A DNA stretch of 64,000 nucleotides from Mesobacterium pallidum (GTDB lineage Bacteria; Pseudomonadota; Alphaproteobacteria; Rhodobacterales; Rhodobacteraceae): assembly GCF_019966535.1 (NCBI RefSeq), contig NZ_JAIMID010000004.1:297204-361203 (forward strand), in the 5' to 3' direction. Below are positions 41,900 to 49,912 of this stretch, one piece after another. The notes below the pieces were generated by a model that worked only from the letters and a program-made list of their open reading frames with translations, made no database searches and was not told the DNA's origin. Each line of letters opens with the position of its first letter. Position 1 is the first letter of the stretch. Position numbers and translations under genes: made by a program.

Positions 41900-42810
41900 A
41901 CACGATTTTCATAGGCGGCTCGCGACACGTTTCCCGACTGCCTTCCGAGGTAAAAAAGCGGCTCGACAACGTCGTTGCGAGCGGCCATCGCGTAATCATC
42001 GGAGATGCCAACGGGGCCGACAAGGCCGTCCAGAAGCATTTTCACGACATGCACTATGATAAGGTCACGGTGTTCTGCTCGGGCGCATCACCACGCAACA
42101 ATATTGGAACTTGGCTAACCCGTCACGTTGACGCGCCCAAGCATGCGAAGGGCTTTCAGTTTTACGCGGCCAAGGACCGAGAAATGGCGCGTGAGGCGGA
42201 CTTCGGCCTGATGATCTGGGACGGAAAGAGCCCGGGCACTGTGCTCAACGTGCTGCGCCTCGCCGTTGCCGGAAAGATCGCGGTGCTGTTCAACGTTCCG
42301 ACCAAGGACGTCATCAACATCAAGTCTGTAGACGCATGGAGGAATTTCATTGCGCACTGCAGCGACGAGCTCCGCCGCGACGTAAAGGATCGCGCAACGC
42401 CCGATGAATGGCAGTTGGTCGAGATGAGCGATCAGCCCAACTTCTTGTCGGCGATCGAGGATGGGCCTTCCGTTTCGAACGCTAAGAAAGGCTCAAACGA
42501 GGCCGACACCTATTCGCCCACTCAGCTTTTGACGCTTGATGACCTTGTCGCAGCACTAAACGGCGCGCTGGCCCGCTCGGATGCGCCCGCGGTGAAGGAA
42601 ACTTTAGGCCGGATCGCGCGCGATCATGGGATGAGTCAGGTTGCGCGCGAAACCGGACTTGCTCGTGAGAGCCTCTACCGCTCGTTGGACCCCAAGGGAA
42701 ATCCCGAATTCACGACAGTACTGAAGGTGCTTTCGTCGATTGGCTTGCGACTAGAGGTCAAGGCTCAGAAAGCCGAATCCGACAGCGAACCGGTTGCACT
42801 GAAGAGTTGA
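41896..42810 (+). CDS. SLOG/DUF2493-like domain fused to an antitoxin-type HTH (cargo)
   Basis: 304 aa from a TTG that overlaps the previous stop. The N-terminal domain has the nucleotide-binding signature FIGGSRHV, then HRVIIGDANGADKAVQKHF and DFGLMIWDGKSPGTVLNVLR, as in DUF2493/YspA proteins of the SLOG superfamily (related to DprA and LOG). After a linker the C-terminus reads VKETLGRIARDHGMSQVARE then TGLARESLYRSLDPKGNPEF, a HigA/COG3636-like antitoxin HTH. A nucleotide sensor joined to a DNA-binding regulator, co-expressed with a phosphoribosyltransferase, suggests a regulated defence or signalling unit. Exact function is unknown. Confidence 0.82.
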   Translation: MNTIFIGGSRHVSRLPSEVKKRLDNVVASGHRVIIGDANGADKAVQKHFHDMHYDKVTVFCSGASPRNNIGTWLTRHVDAPKHAKGFQFYAAKDREMAREADFGLMIWDGKSPGTVLNVLRLAVAGKIAVLFNVPTKDVINIKSVDAWRNFIAHCSDELRRDVKDRATPDEWQLVEMSDQPNFLSAIEDGPSVSNAKKGSNEADTYSPTQLLTLDDLVAALNGALARSDAPAVKETLGRIARDHGMSQVARETGLARESLYRSLDPKGNPEFTTVLKVLSSIGLRLEVKAQKAESDSEPVALKS

Positions 42811-42817
42811 GCATCCG

Positions 42818-43237
42818 ATGCCTACCCCCCGCGAAGCCATCCTCGCCGCGCTGCATGCGCGGCTCTCGGCGCTGCCCGCCACCGCGCTCCGCGGCGAGGT
42901 GCTGCCCGAGCGCGTCCCGGCCGAGGGGCTGCTGATCCTGCGCGATGGCGAGCCGGGCGAGGCGGAGGTGACGCTGTCGCCGCTGGCTTACCACTACCAG
43001 CACCGCGCAGAAATCGAGGCGGTCGTGCAGGGCACCGACCGTGACTCCGCCTTCGACGCGCTGACCGCCAGCATCGGCACGGCGCTCGCCGCCGACCGCA
43101 CGCTGGGCGGGCTCTGCGACTGGGTGGAGGCGGAAGCCCCGCGCCCGGTCGATTTGGCCGTAGAGGGCGCGGCCAGCCTGAAAGCCGCCGTGATCCCGGT
43201 GGTGCTGCACTATTCCACGGCCGATCCGCTCGGCTGA
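42818..43237 (+). CDS. Tail terminator / minor tail protein
   Basis: 139 aa: MPTPREAILAALHARLSALP at the start, then EVTLSPLAYHYQHRAEIEAV, DRDSAFDALTASIGTALAAD and AAVIPVVLHYSTADPLG. The alpha/beta pattern with an early helix and a terminal strand fits the gpU-like tail terminator family, which caps the tail tube. It lies directly before the tail tube gene, as expected. Its natural upstream neighbour is the 40562-41191 gene, now separated by the cargo pair. Confidence 0.75.
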   Translation: MPTPREAILAALHARLSALPATALRGEVLPERVPAEGLLILRDGEPGEAEVTLSPLAYHYQHRAEIEAVVQGTDRDSAFDALTASIGTALAADRTLGGLCDWVEAEAPRPVDLAVEGAASLKAAVIPVVLHYSTADPLG

Positions 43238-43261
43238 TCCCGACAACCCGAGGAGAACACC

Positions 43262-44200
43262 ATGGCACGAGCTCAGGGGGCGCGGGCGCTGATGGCGCTT
43301 GCGTTCGAGACGACCTATGGAACGCCGCCCGCGAGCGGCTTCACCCGCATGCCCTTCGCCAGCACCTCGCTGGGGGCAGAGCAGCCGCTCCTCAATTCCG
43401 AGCTTCTCGGCTACGGCCGCGATCCGCTGGCGCCGATCAAGGACGCGGTCACGGCGGACGGCGATGTCGTGGTGCCGCTCGACGCGGAAGCCTTCGGCTT
43501 CTGGCTGAAGGCGGCCTTCGGCGCGCCGACGACCACGGGCACTGGCCCATGGACGCACGAGTTCCAGTCGGGTGCCTGGACGCTGCCCAGCCTCTCCATC
43601 GAGACCGGCATGCCCGAGGTGCCGCGCTACGCGATGTATTCCGGCTGCGTGCTCGACCAGATCACCTGGCAGATGCAGCGATCTGGCCTGCTGACGGCAA
43701 CCGCGCGGCTGGTCGCGCAGGGCGAGACGGTGGCGACGACCACCGGCGCGGGGACGCCGGCCGCGCTGGAGCTGAAGCGCTTCGGCCATTTCAACGGGTC
43801 GATCAGCCGAAATGGCACTGCGCTCGGCAACGTGGTCTCGGCCGAGATCACCCATGCCAACAACCTCGACCGGATCGAGACCATCCGCTCGGACGGGCGC
43901 ATCGACGGCGCGGACCCGTCCATCGCGGCGCTGACCGGCCGGATCGAGGTCCGCTTTGCAGACCAGACACTGGTCACGCAGGCGATCAACGGCGAGGCCT
44001 GCGAGATGGAATTCGCCTACGTCCTGCCCTCGGGCGAGAGCTTCACATTCACCGTGCACGCCGTCTACCTGCCGCGCCCGCGCATCGAGATTTCCGGGCC
44101 GCAAGGGGTGCAGGCGACCTTCGACTGGCAGGCCGCCCGCGACAGCGTCGTCGGCCGGATGTGCACTGCCACCCTCGTGAACGATGTGGAGACCTATTAA
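43262..44200 (+). CDS. Tail tube protein
   Basis: 312 aa with GAGGAGA upstream. Beta-rich sequence: ALMALAFETTYGTPPASGFT, DAEAFGFWLKAAFGAPTTTG, ILSAEIT-like strands in NVVSAEITHANNLDRIETIR and a C-terminal MEFAYVLPSGESFTFTVHAV. This is the phage tail tube (gpV/TTP) type common in alphaproteobacterial siphophages. Polymerised rings of this protein form the tail. TAATG overlap with the chaperone gene downstream. Confidence 0.85.
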   Translation: MARAQGARALMALAFETTYGTPPASGFTRMPFASTSLGAEQPLLNSELLGYGRDPLAPIKDAVTADGDVVVPLDAEAFGFWLKAAFGAPTTTGTGPWTHEFQSGAWTLPSLSIETGMPEVPRYAMYSGCVLDQITWQMQRSGLLTATARLVAQGETVATTTGAGTPAALELKRFGHFNGSISRNGTALGNVVSAEITHANNLDRIETIRSDGRIDGADPSIAALTGRIEVRFADQTLVTQAINGEACEMEFAYVLPSGESFTFTVHAVYLPRPRIEISGPQGVQATFDWQAARDSVVGRMCTATLVNDVETY

Positions 44201-44879
44201 TGCTGACGCTCGACCTGACCAACTCCCCGCGCTGGCATGACCTCGCGCCCGGCGTCCGGGTGCAGTTGCGCCCGCTGACCACCGCGTTGATGGTGGCGAC
44301 GCGCAGCGACCCGGCCGTGGAGGCGGTGCCGGACGAAGCTTCCGACGAGGAGCGCGCCGTCGCTTTCGCCAAGGCGCTGGCACGCCGCGCGGTGATCGCC
44401 TGGGACGGCATCGGCGATGCGGACGGCAACGCCATTGATCCCAGCCCCGAGGCCATCGACGCGCTTCTCGACATCTGGCCGATCTTCGAGGCCTTCCAGC
44501 TGACCTACGTGTCGAAGGGCCTGCTGCTGGAACAGGAAAAAAACGCCTCCGCGCTCTCGCCGAGTGGTCCTTCGGCGGGGGCGAGCGATACTGCGAAGCC
44601 TGCGCGCAAGCCTGCCCGGACTGCCCGGCGCGGCTGAACCGGCCGCTCACCCTCGAGGGCTGGCAGGTCTGGGATCTTGTCGGCCGTCTCGGCGGTCAGC
44701 TGCGTGTCCTGCCGGGTGCGGTGATCGGCTGGGATATGTCGGCGGCGCTTGCTCTCGGTGACGCCCTCGGCGTGCCGCCGCTCGTCCTAGCCGAACTGCT
44801 GCCTGTCATCGAGGCGGTGATGGTGCGGAAACTGAACGAGGAACTGGCCGCGAATGGCAGCCCGGGTGTCAGGCCTTGA
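44200..44879 (+). CDS. Tail assembly chaperones G and GT, joined by a -1 frameshift
   Basis: The zero frame gives a 145-aa protein ending at 44637. At 44538-44544 it reads A AAA AAC, the canonical slippery heptamer. Slipping -1 after N115 continues for 111 more codons (KRLRALAEWSFGGGERYCEA, four cysteines as CEAC and CPDC, then GWQVWDLVGRLGGQLRVLPG) to TGA 44877-44879, giving a 226-aa product. This is the lambda G/GT arrangement, in which the two products prepare the tape measure protein for tail assembly. The order after the tail tube fits. The extension ends inside the 3' end of the antisense vapC gene. Confidence 0.87.
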
Positions 44880-45249
44880 TCTTCTCGATCAGGGTGACGC
44901 CCGGCAGCCCCTCGAAATGTGCGTCGCAGGTCAGGAGCGTCGCTCCTCGGGCCCGGGCCGTCACGAAGATGATGGCGTCGGCAGTGGCGAGCTTGTGCTC
45001 GCGGCAGGCTTCCGCGGCCGCCAGCGCGATCTCAGTGTCGAGCGTCACGACAGCGCAGACCTGCGTGAAGGCTATGACCTGATCGGCCTTGTCCTCGCCG
45101 ACCTCGCGGGTCAGCCATTTCGCCAGCTCGAGCTGGACCATGGTCGGGACGAGCCACTCCGCCTGTTCGGGCAGGTGCTCGGCCACCTTGGCGCCGGTTG
45201 CCGAGTCGATCAGCCATTCGATCCAGGCCGACGTATCGACCAGGATCAT
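44869..45249 (-). CDS. vapC: PIN-domain ribonuclease toxin
   Basis: 126 aa. PIN-domain acids are visible: MILVDTSAWIEWL (D5), TMVQLELAKWL (E41 region), and ATADAIIFVTARARGATLLT with the paired aspartates. VapC toxins cut tRNA or rRNA when their antitoxin is lost. The gene overlaps the antitoxin stop (ATGA), lies antisense within the late operon, and shares 11 bases with the end of the chaperone frame. It may stabilise the prophage or block other phages. Confidence 0.91.
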   Translation of the reverse strand: MILVDTSAWIEWLIDSATGAKVAEHLPEQAEWLVPTMVQLELAKWLTREVGEDKADQVIAFTQVCAVVTLDTEIALAAAEACREHKLATADAIIFVTARARGATLLTCDAHFEGLPGVTLIEKIKA

Positions 45250-45461
45250 CAGAACCGGTCCGAGCGGTCGCGATAGTCGGTGGCGGATGCTCCGCGCGCG
45301 AGCCCTTTCAGCGCCTCCCGCTTCGGCACCGGCACTAGCAGGACGCCGGTGCCCTTCGGGATGAAGGCGAAGGTCAGCCCGGCTTCCCAGTGCTGCGCCG
45401 CGCGGATCGCCTTGGGGATCGAGATCTGGAACTTCGAGGAAAGGGTCGCGGTCTCGGCCAT
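45249..45461 (-). CDS. vapB: AbrB-type antitoxin
   Basis: 70 aa from ATG 45461 (an ATG two codons earlier is possible; GAGAG fits this one better). The N-terminus ATLSSKFQISIPKAIRAAQH is a swapped-hairpin AbrB/MazE DNA-binding motif, and the tail KGLARGASATDYRDRSDRF would bind the toxin. It is the first gene of the pair and probably represses its own promoter, which faces leftward in the gap before the tape measure gene. Confidence 0.89.
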   Translation of the reverse strand: MAETATLSSKFQISIPKAIRAAQHWEAGLTFAFIPKGTGVLLVPVPKREALKGLARGASATDYRDRSDRF

Positions 45462-45531
45462 GGTCATACTCTCATAGGATCGATAGCTAAAACGTAAGAC
45501 GCCCATGCGGCGAAAGCAAGGACTCTGACCG

Positions 45532-47949
45532 ATGGCGGAAAAACGGGTAAGCGTCCGCCTCGCGGCTGTGGGCGGACGGCAGGTGCGCGCCGAGCTGGAA
45601 GGCGTCGGCGAGGCCGGATCGCGCGGCTTCGGACGGCTGAGCCGCGAGATGGAAGCGGCGAACGCCCGGCTGGCGGCTTTCTCACGCCGGGTGCGTGTGG
45701 CTGCCGCCGCCGCAGTGGCGGCCGCAGCCGCCGCTGGCGTGGCGATGATTCGGTCCGGCCTCCAGACGGTCGATGCGCAGGCGAAGCTCGCCCAATCCCT
45801 CGGCACCACGGTCGCCTCTATCCAGACGCTGGAGCGCGCGGGCGAGCTGGCGGGCGTGTCGATGTCCGGCATCGAGCAGGCCACCAAGGATCTGACGCGC
45901 CGTCTCAGCCAGGCGGCCGCCGGGACCGGGCCCGCCGCCGATGCGCTGGACCGGCTGGGGCTCTCGGCCAATGAGCTGATCTCCCTGCCGCTGGACCAGC
46001 GCGTCGGCGCGATCAACGCGGCCATTGAGAGCTTCGTGCCCGCCGCTGAACGCGCGGCTGTCGCGGGCCAGCTTTTCGGCGAGGAAGGCTCGATCGCCAT
46101 GTCGCGGATCGATACCGCGACGCTGCGCCAGGCGACGGAGGATGTCCTCGCCTTCGGGGTGGTCGTCTCCGAGCAGGATGCCGACCAGATCGAACGGACG
46201 AACGACGCCATCTCCCGTCTCGGTCTGATCTGGCGCGGCCTGTCGAACCAGCTGGCCGTCGCCGCGGCCCCGGCGCTGGAAGCCGTGGCCAACGCCATGG
46301 CGGCGGTCGCCAGCCGCACCGGTCCGCTCGGCATCGCGATCCGCGGTTTCTTCGACAACATCGGTCGCCTGACGACCTATGCCGCCACTTTCGCGGCGTT
46401 TCTCGCGAGCCGCTGGGTGGCAGGCATGGCCGCCGCCGCGCTCTCCGTGCGAGGCCTTGCCACGGCGCTCGTCGTCCTGCGCGGCGCGCTGATCCGCACC
46501 GGCATCGGGGCGCTGATTGTCGGCGCGGGCGAGCTCGTCTACCAGTTCACGCGTCTCGTCTCTGGTGCAGGCGGCTTTGGTGAGGCGATGTCGCTCCTGA
46601 AGGACCTCGCTGTCGAGGTCTGGGAGCGGATCAGGATGGGCGCCGCTGCCGCTGGTGCAGCCGCCACGGCGATGTTCTTCGACCTGAAGGCGGACGCCGC
46701 GTCGGGCATGCAGAGCGCCATCGAGAGCGTGGTGGCTTTCGGCAACACCGCCGCGAACACCTTCGAAGGTGCCTACGAGGCGATCAAGGCGATCTGGGGT
46801 CTGCTGCCTGCTGCCATCGGCGATCTGGCGTTCCAGGCGGCCAACAGCCTGGTCGATGGTGTCGAGGCGATGCTGAACGGCGTAGTCGCGCGCATCAACG
46901 GCTTCATCGGCGGCATCAACCAGGGGCTGGAAGCGCTCGGGTCGGAGCGCCGCATCTCGCTGGTGCCTGACCTCGACATTGGCGAGATCGAGAACCGCTT
47001 CGAGGGTGCGGCCAGTGCTGCCACGACAGCGGCGCAGGCGGCGTTCGACCGGGCCTTCGAGGACAACTCGCTCACCGCGCCCGATCTCGGTCTGACCGAG
47101 GCGGCGAACCGGGCGCTCGAGTCAGCCAACGTCTACCGTGGCGCGGCGCGCGATCTGGCCGACGGGGCCCGCGCGCCGCTGGAAAGCTGGCAGGCGCTGC
47201 GCGATGCCGTGCGCGGCACCGACGAGGCCAGTGCCGATGCGCTGACCGAGGCCACCGGCGCGGCCGAGCGGCTGGAGACGGCGCTCGGAGATGCAGGTCG
47301 CGCAGCCACGGGCGCCGGTGCGGCGGCCGGGGCTGCCGCCGCTGCGGCAGAGCCCGCGACCGAGGCTGCCGTCACCGGTTGGCGGGCGGTCACGGCGGCG
47401 CTGTCGGACTACGCAAGCAAGGCCCGCGAGATCGGCGGCGATATCGGCCAGAGCCTCGTCGGCGCATTCCAGTCGGCCGAGAACGCCGTCGGCGAGTTCG
47501 TGAAGACCGGCAAGCTGAACTTCCGCGACATGGTCACGTCGATGATCGCCGATCTTGCCCAGCTCGCCGCCCGACGCTTCATCCTCGGGCCGATCGCCAA
47601 TGCGCTCTCGGGCGTCTTCGCAGGCGCGGGCGGCATCTTCGCCAACGTCCTGCATGCGGGCGGGATGGTCGGATCGGCTGGACCCTCGCGCATGATCCCG
47701 GCCATGGCCTTCGCCTCTGCGCCCCGGATGCATTCCGGCGGGATGGCCGGACTTCGACACGATGAGGTGCCTGCGATCCTGCAACGCGGCGAGCGGGTGC
47801 TGTCGCGCCGTGAGGCCCAGAACTACGGCGCAGGCGGCGGCGTCAACGTCACGATCATGGCGCGCGACGCCGAGAGCTTCCGGCAATCGCGTACGCAGGT
47901 CGCGGCAGACATCGCCCGTGCGGTCTCGCTCGGGCGCCGGGGGATGTAA
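45532..47949 (+). CDS. Tail tape measure protein
   Basis: 805 aa, alanine-rich and helical. Begins MAEKRVSVRLAAVGGRQVRA with ELEGVGEAGSRGFGRLSREM, the typical tape-measure start, and has hydrophobic segments near residues 290-345 that may insert in the host membrane at DNA entry. The C-terminus (NVLHAGGMVGSAG, GGMAGLRHDEVPAILQRGER, NYGAGGGVNVTIMARDAESF) is the conserved end of these proteins. At roughly 1.5 angstrom per residue the tail would be a little over 100 nm. It follows the chaperones apart from the inserted vapBC pair. Confidence 0.93.
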   Translation: MAEKRVSVRLAAVGGRQVRAELEGVGEAGSRGFGRLSREMEAANARLAAFSRRVRVAAAAAVAAAAAAGVAMIRSGLQTVDAQAKLAQSLGTTVASIQTLERAGELAGVSMSGIEQATKDLTRRLSQAAAGTGPAADALDRLGLSANELISLPLDQRVGAINAAIESFVPAAERAAVAGQLFGEEGSIAMSRIDTATLRQATEDVLAFGVVVSEQDADQIERTNDAISRLGLIWRGLSNQLAVAAAPALEAVANAMAAVASRTGPLGIAIRGFFDNIGRLTTYAATFAAFLASRWVAGMAAAALSVRGLATALVVLRGALIRTGIGALIVGAGELVYQFTRLVSGAGGFGEAMSLLKDLAVEVWERIRMGAAAAGAAATAMFFDLKADAASGMQSAIESVVAFGNTAANTFEGAYEAIKAIWGLLPAAIGDLAFQAANSLVDGVEAMLNGVVARINGFIGGINQGLEALGSERRISLVPDLDIGEIENRFEGAASAATTAAQAAFDRAFEDNSLTAPDLGLTEAANRALESANVYRGAARDLADGARAPLESWQALRDAVRGTDEASADALTEATGAAERLETALGDAGRAATGAGAAAGAAAAAAEPATEAAVTGWRAVTAALSDYASKAREIGGDIGQSLVGAFQSAENAVGEFVKTGKLNFRDMVTSMIADLAQLAARRFILGPIANALSGVFAGAGGIFANVLHAGGMVGSAGPSRMIPAMAFASAPRMHSGGMAGLRHDEVPAILQRGERVLSRREAQNYGAGGGVNVTIMARDAESFRQSRTQVAADIARAVSLGRRGM

Positions 47950-47952
47950 GCC

Positions 47953-48579
47953 GTGGCGTTCTATGAGATTCGGTTCCCGGACAACATCAGTCGTGGGGCG
48001 CGCGGCGGACCCGAGCGGCGTACCCAGATCGTCGAGCTGGCCTCGGGCGACGAGGAGCGCAACGCCAGCTGGGCCAATTCGCGCCGCCGCTTTGACGTGG
48101 CCTACGGCATCCGCCGCGCGGACGATCTGGCGACGGTGGTCGCCTTCTTCGAGGCGCGCAATGGCCGGCTCCACGGTTTCCGCTTCAAGGACTGGGGCGA
48201 TCACAAGTCCTGCTTGCCTTCGGGCACGCCATCGCCGACCGACCAGGCGATCGGCACCGGCGACGGCGCGACGACTGCCTTCCAGCTGGTCAAGCGCTAC
48301 GCCTCGGGCGCGCAATCCTGGACTCGCGCCATCACCAAGCCGGTGGCGGGCAGCGTGCGCATCGCCCTCGGCGGGGTCGAGCAGCCCTCCGGCTGGTCGG
48401 TCGACACCGCCACTGGCCTCGTCACCTTCAGCGCGGCGCCGAGCGCTGGCGTCGCGATCACCGCGGGCTTCGAGTTCGATGTGCCAGTCCGCTTCGACAC
48501 CGACGTGCTCGATGTGACGCTCGACCTCGAGCGGCTCGGCTCGATCACCTCCATTCCGCTTCTGGAACTGCGCCGATGA
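47953..48579 (+). CDS. DUF2460 distal tail protein, GTA gp12-like
   Basis: 208 aa from GTG 47953. MAFYEIRFPDNISRGARGGP, RRTQIVELASGDEERNASWA and FEARNGRLHGFRFKDWGDHK match the TIGR02217/DUF2460 family, the distal tail protein of the Rhodobacter gene transfer agent and related phages. It forms the ring that joins tube and hub. ATGA overlap with the next gene, in GTA order. Confidence 0.92.
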   Translation: MAFYEIRFPDNISRGARGGPERRTQIVELASGDEERNASWANSRRRFDVAYGIRRADDLATVVAFFEARNGRLHGFRFKDWGDHKSCLPSGTPSPTDQAIGTGDGATTAFQLVKRYASGAQSWTRAITKPVAGSVRIALGGVEQPSGWSVDTATGLVTFSAAPSAGVAITAGFEFDVPVRFDTDVLDVTLDLERLGSITSIPLLELRR

Positions 48580-49460
48580 AGACCCTCGATCCCGCCCTGC
48601 AGGCCCATCTCGAGGAGGGCAGGACCACGCTCGCCTGGTGCTGGCGGATCACCCGGGCCGATGGCGTCACCTTCGGCTTCACCGACCATGACCGGACGCT
48701 CGCCTTCGACGGGACCGACTTCGAGCCCGAGAGCGGGCTGACAGCCTCCGAGGTCCGCTCGGGATCGGACCTGTCGGTGGATGCACAAGACGCGGAAGGC
48801 GTGCTGACCTCGGATCGGATCACCGAGACCGACATCCTCGACGGCCGCTGGGACAACGCCGAGGTCGAGGTCTGGCGGGTTAACTGGGCCGACACCGGCC
48901 AGCGCGTGCTGATGCGCCGCGGGGCCATCGGCCAGATTCGGCGCGGGCGGCTGGCCTTCGTCGCCGAGGTGCGCTCGCTCGCCCATGTGCTCGGCCAGAC
49001 GGTCGGGCGGACCTTCCAGGCGACCTGCGACGCCGCGCTCGGCGACGCGCGCTGTGGCGTCGATCTCGAGGATCCGGCCTACAAGGGCACGGGCGCCGTC
49101 ATCGATCTCTTGCGCGACCGGGCCTTCACTGCCTCAGGCCTTGGCGGTTTCGCCTCCGGCTGGTTCACCTTCGGTACGCTGGACTGGACGAGCGGCGCGA
49201 ACGCAGGCCGGCGTGCCGAGGTGCTGGGCCATGATGTGACCGACGGCATCGCGATCCTGACCCTGCTCGAGGCGCCGGTGCGCGCGATCGCCGAGGGTGA
49301 CGGCTTCACCATCCGTGCGGGTTGCGACAAGCGCATGGAGACCTGTGGCGCGAAGTTCGCCAACACCGCCAACTTCCGCGGCTTCCCGCATATCCCCGGC
49401 CAGGATGCCGTGCTGCGCTACGCCACCAAGGATGGCGGGCACGAGGGAGGCGTGCTGTGA
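48576..49460 (+). CDS. DUF2163 tail hub protein, GTA gp13-like
   Basis: 294 aa. MKTLDPALQAHLEEGRTTLA, CWRITRADGVTFGFTDHDRT and the GRTFQATCDAALGDARCGVD segment with paired cysteines, plus RAGCDKRMETCGAKFANTAN, identify the TIGR02218/DUF2163 family (GTA hub). Four conserved cysteines could bind a metal or iron-sulfur cluster as reported for distal hub proteins. It overlaps both neighbours (ATGA and GTGA). Confidence 0.92.
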   Translation: MKTLDPALQAHLEEGRTTLAWCWRITRADGVTFGFTDHDRTLAFDGTDFEPESGLTASEVRSGSDLSVDAQDAEGVLTSDRITETDILDGRWDNAEVEVWRVNWADTGQRVLMRRGAIGQIRRGRLAFVAEVRSLAHVLGQTVGRTFQATCDAALGDARCGVDLEDPAYKGTGAVIDLLRDRAFTASGLGGFASGWFTFGTLDWTSGANAGRRAEVLGHDVTDGIAILTLLEAPVRAIAEGDGFTIRAGCDKRMETCGAKFANTANFRGFPHIPGQDAVLRYATKDGGHEGGVL

Positions 49461-49903
49461 CGCAACCCCTCGCATTGGCCGACCCCGCGCGCGTCATCGC
49501 CATCGCGCGGTCCTGGCTCGGCACGCCGTATCACGACCAGGCTAGCCTTCGGGGCGTCGGTTGCGACTGCCTCGGACTGGCGCGCGGGATCTGGCGCGAG
49601 GTCGTCGGGCCCGAACCGTTCCCGATCCCGGCCTACAGCCGCGACTGGGGCGAGACCGGCCCGCGCGAGGTGCTGGCCGAGGCCGCGCGGCGCATGATGA
49701 TCGAGGTGGCTCCCGCCGAGGCCGGTCCTGGCGCACTGGTGCTGTTCCGCATGAAGCCCCGCGCCATCGCCAAGCATGTCGGGATCGTGACCGGGCCCGA
49801 CAGCTTCCTCCATGCCTACGAGCGGCTCGGCGTCATCGAGGAACCGCTCACGCAACCATGGCGGCGGCGCATCGCCTTCGCCTTCCTGTTCCCGCACCGC
49901 TGA
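49457..49903 (+). CDS. NlpC/P60 cell-wall peptidase, GTA gp14-like
   Basis: 148 aa from GTG 49457. The catalytic cysteine is in GVGCDCLGLARG (C38 by alignment with the D-C-x-G-L motif) and the histidine in KHVGIVTG (H107), followed by H119. This tail-tip peptidase should open peptidoglycan during infection. Position between the hub and the host-specificity gene is the GTA order. Confidence 0.91.
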   Translation: MTQPLALADPARVIAIARSWLGTPYHDQASLRGVGCDCLGLARGIWREVVGPEPFPIPAYSRDWGETGPREVLAEAARRMMIEVAPAEAGPGALVLFRMKPRAIAKHVGIVTGPDSFLHAYERLGVIEEPLTQPWRRRIAFAFLFPHR

Positions 49904-49912
49904 GACCCCGAC

